In this document: positions 1 through 7,037 of the stretch, piece by piece
How the letters are laid out: each line of letters starts with the position of its first letter
Numbering within the stretch: position 1 is the first letter of the stretch
Source: an uncultured Candidatus Saccharibacteria bacterium
GTDB taxonomy: Bacteria; Patescibacteriota; Saccharimonadia; CAILAD01; GCA-016700035
DNA length: 7,999 bases
Direction of reading: 5' to 3'
Assembly (NCBI GenBank): GCA_937996675.1
Contig: CALKUN010000118.1
Span: forward strand, 1-7,999
Made by a program: the position numbers and the translations under genes
Notes under the pieces: generated by a model
What the model saw: the letters and a program-made list of their open reading frames with translations, nothing else
Told to the model about the DNA's origin: nothing
The model's database searches: none

Positions 1-22
1 CCTAAAGAAACCATCTCCCCGC

Positions 23-1102
23 ATGTCCTACCCGTGCGCCTGCCTGAGCCCTTCGGCCTCGACCTTTCTTGTAAACCAGACGCCCGCTGATCCGCACACG
101 GCGCTCTTCCTGCTCAAGGCACAGCTCCTGCTCTCGACGTGCGGGCCCCCGACGAACTGGACGATCACCAAGAGTTCCAACGGCACGGTGTTCGCCGCGC
201 AGGGCGACGTGATCCTCACCGCCGCCGACTTGGCCACCCCGGGCGCGTGGTTCGTGGCGCAAGGCAAGGGCTGGTACGACACGAACGTCGTGTACTACAC
301 CCAGCTCTGCTTCCAGACGGACGGCGGGCGCGGCCTGCGCGTCAAGATCAGCCCGCGCGCCGGCTTCACCGGGGGCACGCCGGGCCTGACCCGCACCCCG
401 AGCGCGGTGGACGAGCAGTACATCCTGGGCGGCGGCACCGACGCGAGCCCCACCTACACGAACTACTTCAAGACGATCCCCGGCCGCATGCAGGGCTGGG
501 TGTCCGAGGTCAACGAGGGCCAGTGGTTCGCCACCTACGACGCCGGCGGGAGCGCCGCGACCACGCTCTGGTTCATCGACCGCCCGCAGCCTAACCCCAC
601 CGGGGCCGGCGGCAACCTGCTCGACGCCGAGCGCATCGTGTTCTACGCCCAGAGCAGCACGACCTGCGCCCTGGCCAGCTCGCTCTCGTGCGAGAGCACC
701 GCGCCCCTGAGCCCGTTCAACTACGGCCAGGCGTCGGCGCTCTGGGGGCGCTGCCCGCCCGAGCTGAGCTACGTACTGGATACGTCTCAAACGCTGCAGG
801 TCTGCATCCCGGGCGGCGCGGCGCAGACGCTGATCTATGGCGAGCCGACCTACCCCGAGGCACCGTTCAGCTATATCCGGCGAGCCGCTGACAGCGGCGT
901 GACGCTGCCGGGTGAAGTGGGCGACTTCACTACGGTAGGCGAGAAGGGCACGAGCGTTTACTTTCGCTTCGGCGGCCAGGTGCAGTCAGTGCCCGTCACG
1001 CTCGACAACGTCGACCCCGTCACCGGCGCGGACTGCCCTAGCGGCACCTTCGCCGTGGGGGCCTTCCTCGGCCCGTGGGGCGGCGCCGCGGTCGTCCTCT
1101 GA
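23..1102 (+). CDS. Probable phage virion structural protein (tail/receptor region type)
   Basis: The frame encodes 359 residues ending in TGA. I recognise the style of a phage minor structural protein from the block at residues 115-145 (FTGGTP, TPSAVDEQ, GGGTDASPTY), followed by a Trp/Tyr-rich beta-type region (WFATYDAGG, TLWFIDRP). This combination is familiar from uncharacterised virion proteins of tailed phages; the exact role (tail, fibre or head decoration) is not visible. There is no signal peptide and no convincing membrane segment. The C-terminus is Gly/Ala/Val rich and probably beta-stranded. Start choice is uncertain: the frame stays open to the window edge and there is no clear Shine-Dalgarno before ATG 23, so the gene may begin earlier. 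It is convergent with the minus-strand operon, and its last 117 bases overlap a small antisense ORF. Coding is secure; the structural assignment is by recalled resemblance. Confidence 0.72.
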   Translation: MSYPCACLSPSASTFLVNQTPADPHTALFLLKAQLLLSTCGPPTNWTITKSSNGTVFAAQGDVILTAADLATPGAWFVAQGKGWYDTNVVYYTQLCFQTDGGRGLRVKISPRAGFTGGTPGLTRTPSAVDEQYILGGGTDASPTYTNYFKTIPGRMQGWVSEVNEGQWFATYDAGGSAATTLWFIDRPQPNPTGAGGNLLDAERIVFYAQSSTTCALASSLSCESTAPLSPFNYGQASALWGRCPPELSYVLDTSQTLQVCIPGGAAQTLIYGEPTYPEAPFSYIRRAADSGVTLPGEVGDFTTVGEKGTSVYFRFGGQVQSVPVTLDNVDPVTGADCPSGTFAVGAFLGPWGGAAVVL

Positions 1103-1252
1103 CACCGCGCTGTACAGGTTGTACTCGTATGGGTCTGAGGAGCAGAGGTTCGAGCGCCTGACCCTGAGCAGGCCGGCCCGCTTGAGGTGCGCCAGGTTCG
1201 CGAGCGCCGCCTCCGCCGAGGGTTTACCCCGCGGCGGGCCGAAGCGCATCAT
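986..1252 (-). CDS. Small coupled ORF of unknown function (possible winged-helix remnant)
   Basis: This 88-codon ORF starts with an ATG whose ATGA overlaps the TGA stop of the upstream radical SAM gene. A GGGAG ribosome-binding motif lies at 1262-1266, nine bases before the start. Both signs are typical of a coupled downstream gene. The first 50 residues look protein-like: a helix (AALANLAHLKRAGLL) followed by basic VRRSN and then YEYNLYSAV, reminiscent of the last helix and wing of a winged-helix DNA-binding domain, but too short to be complete. From residue 51 on it is read antisense through the 3' end of the virion gene and becomes low-complexity Arg/Ala/Glu/Gly sequence, so that tail may be incidental or the gene may have been extended into its neighbour. 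No family recognised. Alternative: a spurious ORF. Confidence 0.5.
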   Translation of the reverse strand: MMRFGPPRGKPSAEAALANLAHLKRAGLLRVRRSNLCSSDPYEYNLYSAVSEDDRGAAPRAEEGPHGEGAARAVRAGDGVDVVERDGH

Positions 1253-2136
1253 GTGCCGCTGCTCCCGAAGTTTTTGGTCTCTACGAACATCCCGCACGAC
1301 GCCTTGACATCGTGTCCAACCCGAGACACGACTTTTACTGTACCGGGAAAGCGTTCGCGCAGCACCGTGACGTAAGCGCTGATCGCGTCCTCATCGGCCT
1401 CGACTCCTTGCGCAGACGAGGCGGGATTGTAGCGCACGAGGTTGAACTCACACAGCATGCCAGCTTGCGCAACAGCATCGCAAACGGCCTCGGCTTGTTC
1501 CTCGCTGTCGTTTTCGCCCGCGATGAGCGCCCAGTGCAGCTTGACGATCTTTTTGCTGTGCCGCTGCCAGTCCGAGAGCATGCCGAGCGCCTGCTGCACA
1601 GGCATCGCCGTTGGCATCCACTTCGCCCGCCACGCCTCGTCGACCGAGTACATGCTGTAGTAGATCGTCGGGGACGTGAAACCGAAAACCTCGACGAGGG
1701 GCTTATTGAGCGTCTGTGGCATGATCGTGGACACGGCGAACTTAGCCGGCAGCCCTTCGTCTTTGGCTAGCTGGCCGAGCCGCACGAGCAGCTCGTCGCC
1801 GCGGTCTAGGAGTAGCGGGTTGGCCAGCGGCTCGCCCCGCGCCATGAAGGCGTAGTGCATGTATTTGGCGGGCTTTTGCTGCCGGTAGTGTTTGAACACA
1901 TGCAGTGCCTGGGCGACGTAGTCATTGATACTCGTGGGCTTGAAGCTCGTCTGCCCCGTCGCTGTCAGGTGGCAGAAGGCACAGCCTCGATTGCAACCCG
2001 TGTGCGACGACAGGTAGCAGACGAAGTACTCGTCGCAGCGGCGCACATAGCGAGCTTCGAGGAAGCCGGCGAGCTGCTCCTCGACGAAGTTGACGGACTT
2101 ATCTTCTACTGAATGCAGTACGTTTAGCTTGCTCAT
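1249..2136 (-). CDS. RlmN/Cfr-like radical SAM methyltransferase, short form
   Basis: The product is 295 residues. It has the radical SAM iron-sulfur motif C48-x3-C-x2-C (CNRGCAFC) in the RlmN-like context YLSSHTGC. It also has the family SAM-binding motif (MARGEPLANP, residues 98-107), a VSTIMPQ strand (135-141), FNLVRYNP (231-238), and a C-terminal Cys at 281 in GHDVKASCGMF. That Cys matches the methyl-carrying cysteine near the RlmN C-terminus (E. coli Cys355). C40 lies close to the RlmN accessory Cys118, but spacing to the cluster is eight rather than seven residues. Known RlmN enzymes methylate C2 of adenine in 23S rRNA and some tRNAs; Cfr methylates C8. At 295 residues this is clearly shorter than E. 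coli RlmN (384); the N-terminal accessory domain is almost absent, so the substrate may differ. The start ATG overlaps the dut stop (ATGA) and follows an AGGGGGAA motif. Family call strong; exact substrate not known. Confidence 0.88.
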   Translation of the reverse strand: MSKLNVLHSVEDKSVNFVEEQLAGFLEARYVRRCDEYFVCYLSSHTGCNRGCAFCHLTATGQTSFKPTSINDYVAQALHVFKHYRQQKPAKYMHYAFMARGEPLANPLLLDRGDELLVRLGQLAKDEGLPAKFAVSTIMPQTLNKPLVEVFGFTSPTIYYSMYSVDEAWRAKWMPTAMPVQQALGMLSDWQRHSKKIVKLHWALIAGENDSEEQAEAVCDAVAQAGMLCEFNLVRYNPASSAQGVEADEDAISAYVTVLRERFPGTVKVVSRVGHDVKASCGMFVETKNFGSSGT

Positions 2137-2570
2137 CTACTTCCCCCTGTACTCCCAAAACCCTTGTCCCCGCGCTCGCTCACGCCAAGCTCCTCGGCGA
2201 CCGGAAACGCGGCGCGGCCCACGGGCGCGAAGACAATCTGCGCATAGCGAGAGCCTGGATAGATAAGCTGCGGAATGTGCCCAACATTACGCAAAAATAC
2301 GCGCACATCACCCCGATAACCGCTGTCCACCGTACCGAGGCCAACTTCCAGGTCAAGCGCGTGCGTGGAGCTGCGCGGGCGCACTTGGCCCTCCCAACCA
2401 CGCGGGATCTCGAAGCACAGACCCGTCGGAAACCAGCGGCCCTCGCCGGGCGCGAGCGCCACGGGCTCCGCGATGGCGACGGCCAAGTCAGCGCCGCTGT
2501 CTCCGTCCTTGGCGTACTTCGGCGGCGATACGCCCGGTGCGCACTTCACCTTTACGATCAGGTCTGACAT
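2133..2570 (-). CDS. dut: Deoxyuridine 5'-triphosphate nucleotidohydrolase (dUTPase)
   Basis: This is a 145-residue homotrimeric-type dUTPase, which hydrolyses dUTP to dUMP and pyrophosphate and so keeps uracil out of DNA while supplying dUMP for dTMP synthesis. All five family motifs are present in order: DSGADL (24-29), RPRSS (64-68), GTVDSGYRGDV (79-89, with the catalytic Asp82 and the uracil-discriminating Tyr85), GSRYAQIVFAPV (106-117), and the C-terminal P-loop-like RGDKGFGSTG (133-142). Length is normal for a bacterial or phage enzyme and nothing essential is missing, so it should be active. It starts one base after the stop of the methyltransferase-helicase gene and is preceded by a strong AGGAGG site. 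Its stop overlaps the next start by ATGA. A phage-encoded dut suggests replication with dTTP supply in mind. Confidence 0.96.
   Translation of the reverse strand: MSDLIVKVKCAPGVSPPKYAKDGDSGADLAVAIAEPVALAPGEGRWFPTGLCFEIPRGWEGQVRPRSSTHALDLEVGLGTVDSGYRGDVRVFLRNVGHIPQLIYPGSRYAQIVFAPVGRAAFPVAEELGVSERGDKGFGSTGGSR
2141..2148 (-). promoter_or_regulatory. Ribosome binding site for the radical SAM gene
   Basis: Reading the minus strand, AGGGGGAA lies four bases before the ATG at 2136, inside the last codons of dut. Together with the ATGA overlap it supports the chosen start and translational coupling between dut and the RlmN-like gene. Confidence 0.6.
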
Positions 2571-2571
2571 C

Positions 2572-5500
2572 TCACTCTCCTCCTAGGTACTTGTAGATCG
2601 CGAGGCCCACGTCCTGGGCCTGCACCTGGGCCTCGCCCGCTCCGGCCATCTCTAGCGCCGCCGTGGGGTCGATGCCGTCTATCTGCTGGGATATCGCCAT
2701 CTTGCTCTGCAGGAGGTCTAGCAACTTCTCCTGCACGCCCTCGTACACCGGCCAGTATACTCGAACGTCCTTGGTCTGCGTGATGCGATCTAAGCGACCG
2801 GTGGCTTGCCGGGCGACGAAAGGATTACAACCTGGGTTCTCAAAGAATACCGCCGTCGAGAACCAGATCAAATTATTCAGGCCCGTCTGCACGCACGACG
2901 GGTTCGTGATCATGACGCGCCTCTTGCCGACGACGTTCTTGTCGATCCAGTCCTGGCGCTTCTTGGCCTGGACCTTGCCAGCGTCAAGGAAGGCGGGCGC
3001 CTCGCCCGTGGCGTCGCGCACGACGCGGCACAGCCTCGGCGCGAGCTCCTTGTGCCAGAGGAAGATCAACACGTTGCGCCCCTCGGCGAGCTCAATCTTG
3101 AGGGTGCGGGTGAGCCAGGACTCTTTCTCCAGGAGCTGCGCCGCGTCGAGTCCCGCGGCGGAAGCCACGATAGCGCCGCCCACGTCCGCGGGGTAGCGGA
3201 TCTGGAAGTCGCCCTCGGGGGTGTTTCCCGTGTCAGCCGAAGCCCTATCGTAGTAGCTCGGGTACTCCGCGAGCTGCCCGAAGAGCTTGCCGGCGCGCTC
3301 CTCGTCCCAGCGGTCGCGCTTGACGGCCTCGACGAGCTTAGCGCCCAGGCGCTGCGCGTTGGCCTCGCTCTCCGCGTCGGCTTTCACCGTCTGGCGGTCG
3401 TGGTCCACTACGCGGTCGTCCGGCGTTATGTCGCGCTTGTGTAGCGTCACTGCCAGTGGCAGGACGTAGTGCAGCACGAAGGAGGGCAGCACGCCGGGGG
3501 CGTCGCTCAGGCGCTCGCCGCCCTCGGTCTTGGCCACCCGGTCCGTGGAGCTGCCGTACTCCGTCACCTTGGCCTTCTTCAGGGCGTCGCCGGTGAGCAC
3601 GCGCTTCTGGTAGCCGTAGAGCTTGGAGAAGCGCGCGGCGTCGCCGTAGGCGAACTCGCCGCGCACCTTGCGCGAGAAGGCCCACATGTTGCGGAAGAGG
3701 CTCTTGGCGTAACCGTTCATCAGGCTGCCCGTGAGCGGCAGGCAGATCGGGATCTTCTCCGAGAGCCGGTGCAGGGCGCGCTCTTGCGCCGCCCCGTCGC
3801 TCTGGGCCTCGTGCACTTCGTCGGCGATCAGGAGCTGGAAGAGGCGGGGGTGCTTGCGGCACACGTAGTCGGCGAGCGGGTAGCGCCGCGGCGTGGGGAC
3901 CGCCTGGTGGAGGAACTCGCCGCACGGCCTCACGTCAAACTTACCGAGCGCCCACAGCACCTTGAACAATGCCGCGTCGTCCACAGCGTGGGCGAAGCCC
4001 TGCAGCATATGGCTCTCGAAGAGCTCGCCGCTCGGCGAGCCGTAGCGGGGCTGCGGCGGGTAGATTCGGCGCAGGGCGCGCAGCACGCGCGGGTTCGGCG
4101 CGCACAGTTTGAGCGCCGCGACGAGCACCGCGCACTGCTCGTGCCCCAGCTTCTCGCGCTTCGACTCCAACGAATTCTTAAGCCGCGTAGTTCCTATAGT
4201 TAAATGCCTAAGCAGCGGCACGAGCGCTGCCCGCCGGAAGACCGCGTAGGCGTCGGAGTTCCACGCAGCGCCCCGGCGATGCAGGGCCCGTATGTCGAGG
4301 GCCAAACGAGCGAACTTGTTTTTAGCCTCTAACACTTGGCCCTCGCACGCGGCGCGCGAGCTGGCGAGCTTGTCAGCATCCACAGCAATTGTCGTGCCGC
4401 ACTTGGGGCACTGCGTTCGCCGGTTGGCCAGCTTCGGGTGCGCCCACCCGGCGCGGACGCCTTCGACCGCGTGTCCTAGCTTGGCCGTCTCGCGCGACAT
4501 GAGCACGAAGAGGAGCGGGGCCGGGTGCGCTGCGACGCGGTCGAGGTCGGATGGCTTCTCGGCGACGAGCGCGGGCACGTCGGGCAGGCAGGCCCGCGCC
4601 TCGTCCGCCCAGTTCTGCACCAGGTGCGGTGGGCAGACGACCAGCACGCGGCGCACGCGCGGCACTGGGCGCAGCGGCGTGAACGCCCCCTCGTCACACG
4701 CCGAGAAGCGCCTGGCGTCAACGCCGTGATGCAGTGCCCACGCGACCTGAATCGCTGTGCAGCTCTTGCCACTGCCGATCTCGCCTAATATCAAAGGCGT
4801 CTGCCCCCGATGGACCAGCTTGACCGCTGCGCGTGCGGCGCTCGCCTGCGCCGGGAAGAGCGCCCGGCACATCTGGGGAAGGGCCACGTCCTCCGCGCCG
4901 TCGTGGAGCGACGGGCAGCGCTCGCGCATGGCCGCGACCATGCCGTCGCCGTAGGCGAGCAGGAGGTCGGCGAAGTTCTTGACCTCGCCACCACCGCTCG
5001 GCTCGGTGCCTGGCTGCAGCTCCGCGTATTCCCCTGTGACAAGGTCTAACGTCGTGAGCAGCAGCCGTGGGCGCTCCACCTGCGTCAGCTTCACGACCTC
5101 GCCGTTCTCGTTCTTTTTGGTGTCGCCGTCTACGAACTCGCGGTGGAAGACGGCCTTGGCGAGCAAGTCGTGGTGCCCAGGAGCGCTCAGGCGCACGCCG
5201 TTGAAGACCCCGGAGCCGAGGGCCATGGCGACGTGGGCGGGCCGCGGGCGCATCGCCAGGCCCACGCGCGGGGCGCGCGCCGGGCGGTCATAGCCTGCCG
5301 AGCCGCACCACGCCGCCGTGCCGCCGAGCAGCGCACCCACGTCGAGCCTGTTGACGTCCACCTTGAGCGCCCCGGGCGGCACGACGCGGAGCGCGGTGGG
5401 CTGATCGCTCAGCGCACCCAGCTCGGGCAGCGCGCCGGGGTCGCTCGCGATGGCGCGCTTGCGCCCGAGCACCACGACCTGCTGGAACTCGGAGTACTCA

Positions 5501-6060
5501 GGCTCCGGGTAGCGCAGCACCTCTAGATCGTCAAACCACGTCGTGAGCGTCGCGGCGAGGTAGGGCAGGGCGCGCTCCGGCACGATGAGCACGAGCTGCC
5601 CGCATACGGCGACGTGCGGGGCCCACTTGTCGAGGAAGCGCGCCTCGAAGCGCTGCCCACGAAAGAAGTCGTAGGGCGGGTTGAGCCACAGGACCGACGC
5701 CCCGTTCCCGCTCGCGTCGCAGCAGAGCCCGTCGCCGTGGAGGACCTCGGCGTCGCTGTAGCCTACGACCGATCGCGCGGCCGAGTCACACCGGGCCTTG
5801 CGCTCCGCTTCGAGCTCGATGGCCACGAGCGACACGTCAACACCCTCGGCGCGCGTGCCCTTCTTATTGTAAGCGTTCGCCGTCCCGAAGACCGCGCTTA
5901 CGAGCTCGCAAACGGCTTCGCCCTCGCCCGCGCAGGGGTCGAGCACGCAGTACTTCCCCGGCTCTGTCTGCATTGCGAAACGTCGAAAGACCAGCGGGCG
6001 CACCGCGTCCTGCGTCTTAAAGTACCCACCCAATGCTTGCGAAGCTATCCGCGCGCACAT
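2572..6060 (-). CDS. Methyltransferase (DUF6094-like)-SNF2 helicase fusion
   Basis: A 1162-residue two-part protein. N-terminal SAM-dependent methyltransferase, about residues 1-205: GGYFKT (11-16), motif I DPCAGEGEA (41-49), ELEAERKA (82-89), GDGL (109-112), catalytic NPPY at 127-130 as in adenine-N6 or cytosine-N4 DNA methylases, then PERALPYL and PEPEYSEFQQVVVLG. This order matches what I recall of DUF6094 methylases. A linker of unclear fold follows (about 206-400). The superfamily 2 SNF2-like ATPase has Walker A GEIGSGKS (426-433), VCPPHLVQNW (475-484), DEVH box (747-750), LTGSLMN (776-782), TNPSCVQTGLNN (1052-1063) and the arginine-finger motif QATGRLDRITQ (1085-1095) followed by VRVYWPV. 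An insert between motifs Ia and II contains SRETAKLGH and CPKC (551-554). No nuclease motif is visible. Start ATG directly follows the upstream stop (TAAATG); AAGGGAG lies 12 bases before. Likely acts on phage or host DNA; target sequence not predictable. Confidence 0.9.
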   Translation of the reverse strand: MCARIASQALGGYFKTQDAVRPLVFRRFAMQTEPGKYCVLDPCAGEGEAVCELVSAVFGTANAYNKKGTRAEGVDVSLVAIELEAERKARCDSAARSVVGYSDAEVLHGDGLCCDASGNGASVLWLNPPYDFFRGQRFEARFLDKWAPHVAVCGQLVLIVPERALPYLAATLTTWFDDLEVLRYPEPEYSEFQQVVVLGRKRAIASDPGALPELGALSDQPTALRVVPPGALKVDVNRLDVGALLGGTAAWCGSAGYDRPARAPRVGLAMRPRPAHVAMALGSGVFNGVRLSAPGHHDLLAKAVFHREFVDGDTKKNENGEVVKLTQVERPRLLLTTLDLVTGEYAELQPGTEPSGGGEVKNFADLLLAYGDGMVAAMRERCPSLHDGAEDVALPQMCRALFPAQASAARAAVKLVHRGQTPLILGEIGSGKSCTAIQVAWALHHGVDARRFSACDEGAFTPLRPVPRVRRVLVVCPPHLVQNWADEARACLPDVPALVAEKPSDLDRVAAHPAPLLFVLMSRETAKLGHAVEGVRAGWAHPKLANRRTQCPKCGTTIAVDADKLASSRAACEGQVLEAKNKFARLALDIRALHRRGAAWNSDAYAVFRRAALVPLLRHLTIGTTRLKNSLESKREKLGHEQCAVLVAALKLCAPNPRVLRALRRIYPPQPRYGSPSGELFESHMLQGFAHAVDDAALFKVLWALGKFDVRPCGEFLHQAVPTPRRYPLADYVCRKHPRLFQLLIADEVHEAQSDGAAQERALHRLSEKIPICLPLTGSLMNGYAKSLFRNMWAFSRKVRGEFAYGDAARFSKLYGYQKRVLTGDALKKAKVTEYGSSTDRVAKTEGGERLSDAPGVLPSFVLHYVLPLAVTLHKRDITPDDRVVDHDRQTVKADAESEANAQRLGAKLVEAVKRDRWDEERAGKLFGQLAEYPSYYDRASADTGNTPEGDFQIRYPADVGGAIVASAAGLDAAQLLEKESWLTRTLKIELAEGRNVLIFLWHKELAPRLCRVVRDATGEAPAFLDAGKVQAKKRQDWIDKNVVGKRRVMITNPSCVQTGLNNLIWFSTAVFFENPGCNPFVARQATGRLDRITQTKDVRVYWPVYEGVQEKLLDLLQSKMAISQQIDGIDPTAALEMAGAGEAQVQAQDVGLAIYKYLGGE
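2579..2584 (-). promoter_or_regulatory. Strong ribosome binding site for dut
   Basis: On the minus strand AGGAGG sits eight bases upstream of the dut ATG (2570), embedded in the codons for the last Gly-Gly-Glu of the methyltransferase-helicase. It is the best Shine-Dalgarno of the operon, predicting dut as the most strongly translated gene, and it fixes the start codon. Confidence 0.75.
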
Positions 6061-6960
6061 TTACTTATAATACTCCCTTGCCAGATCAGCGAGCAGCTTG
6101 CCTAGTTCTTCTTGCCCTATGCGCAGGCCGACGGGCGGCAGGTAGCCGACGTCGGCCAGGGTCCTGTAGTTTACCATGGGGCCGCGCACGTCGAGCTGCT
6201 TATTATCGCGTCCCCACCCAGATCGCTCTTCGAGCGCGGACAGCGGGCAGTCTGCGCTGAGCGTCAGGTGCTTCTTGGCGAGGAGCTCGCGCACGAGCAG
6301 CGCCCTGAACTCCGGCGCGTAGGGCACCGGATAGCGGGTGCGGGCGTCGAGGCGCACGCACAGCTCGCGGGCGACGAGCGCCCAGTAGCGTAGTGCACTG
6401 TCATCCATTTCGATTAAGTCGGGCAAGCGCTGTTGCCGCCAGCTTTCACGCGCCGTATTCTCTAGCATGATAGCAGCGCGCTGCGCCTCGATGCTCGCAT
6501 TGGCCATACGGAGCGCGGCGCGAGCGGTCAAGAATTCCTCTTCGCTCACGGTCGCGAGCAGCTTCGTCGGAGGCATGGCGCAGACCCACAGCTCGTCGCG
6601 CTGCGCCTTGACTTCGAGGTCGAATAGCTCAGGGTAGTACACGACCTGGCGCACGCCCGCGGCGCACCGCTGCGGCGGCGCGTAGGCGTAGGGCTCCGAC
6701 TTCAGGAACTCGTACACCTCGCGGTCGCTCACCTGCGCTGCGCGCCCGCAGCGCAAGTTCGCGACGAACGCCCGGTGCTCTGACTCCGTGCCGCAGAAGT
6801 CCATGAACACCGGGCGCACGATCGTCTTGTTGGGCGGCTTGTACGCCGGCCAGAGCACGGCGCGCAGCAGCGTGCACGAGAAGCCGTGCGTCTTCCTATA
6901 TCTATTACGCTTGGACGGCGCGGCACCGTCCGCGGCGATCGTCATCACTGGGTACTTCAT
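6061..6960 (-). CDS. Uncharacterised protein, first gene of the minus-strand operon
   Basis: I do not recognise this 299-residue product. It has no signal peptide, membrane segment or obvious catalytic motif. Visible features are a basic patch near the N-terminus (KRNRYRK, 17-23), a Tyr-rich stretch (YYPELFDLEVKAQ, 108-120), long helical and charged middle parts (about 138-205), and several scattered Cys without a clear metal-binding pattern. The chosen start is ATG 6960; a longer frame from a TTG at 7053 is possible, but those 31 extra residues would cover the divergent promoter region and overlap the opposite gene's start, so I prefer 6960. Its stop abuts the ATG of the methyltransferase-helicase (TAAATG), so it is probably co-translated with it. 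A DNA-binding or partner role is possible but is only inference. The real ORF is well supported by length and context. Confidence 0.78.
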   Translation of the reverse strand: MKYPVMTIAADGAAPSKRNRYRKTHGFSCTLLRAVLWPAYKPPNKTIVRPVFMDFCGTESEHRAFVANLRCGRAAQVSDREVYEFLKSEPYAYAPPQRCAAGVRQVVYYPELFDLEVKAQRDELWVCAMPPTKLLATVSEEEFLTARAALRMANASIEAQRAAIMLENTARESWRQQRLPDLIEMDDSALRYWALVARELCVRLDARTRYPVPYAPEFRALLVRELLAKKHLTLSADCPLSALEERSGWGRDNKQLDVRGPMVNYRTLADVGYLPPVGLRIGQEELGKLLADLAREYYK

Positions 6961-7037
6961 TAAACACAGCCTGTCCGATCGGCACCCGATCGTCAAGAAC
7001 TCTTTACTCTGCCCCGCGGACGTGGCACCATCGCCGC
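6961..7037. promoter_or_regulatory. Divergent intergenic region, candidate promoter/operator
   Basis: The 77 bases separate the start of the minus-strand operon from the plus-strand membrane gene, and it is the only real non-coding gap upstream of either unit. On the minus strand a TTGACG sequence (6996 down to 6991) resembles a -35 box, but no good -10 sits at the usual spacing; TTTAAT just before ATG 6960 is too far. On the plus strand TTTACT (7003-7008) could be a weak -10 with no matching -35. Promoter identity is therefore a guess; location makes it the likely control region. Confidence 0.4.
6976..6992. repeat. Perfect inverted repeat CGATCGG-CAC-CCGATCG
   Basis: Seven-base arms (6976-6982 and 6986-6992) are perfectly complementary around a CAC loop. 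It lies in the divergent intergenic gap and overlaps the TTGACG element on the minus strand, so an operator for a repressor is a reasonable guess. A short RNA hairpin is the alternative. It has no T-tract, so it is not a rho-independent terminator. Confidence 0.55.

Noticed and set aside
2..790. Long minus-strand ORF of 262 codons antisense to the virion gene
   Set aside because: Arg/Ala/Gly/Val low-complexity product typical of the complementary strand of GC-rich coding DNA. The plus-strand frame has the recognisable phage motifs.
1103..1248. Possible transcription terminator between the convergent genes
   Set aside because: No stem-loop followed by a T-run was found on either strand; the interval is filled by the small coupled ORF.
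1312..1770. Plus-strand ORF of 152 codons
   Set aside because: It is antisense to the well-supported radical SAM gene, and its composition is that of reversed coding sequence.
4023..4040. Perfect hairpin-forming palindrome GCTCGCCG-CT-CGGCGAGC
   Set aside because: It lies inside the helicase coding sequence in GC-rich DNA, where such short palindromes are expected by chance. No T-tract and no regulatory context.
3469..4203. Plus-strand 244-codon ORF inside the helicase region, with similar ones at 2806-3444 and 5614-6105
   Set aside because: They lie wholly opposite conserved helicase or methylase motifs of the minus-strand gene and their products are repetitive Ala/Arg/Leu/Glu. Treated as shadows.
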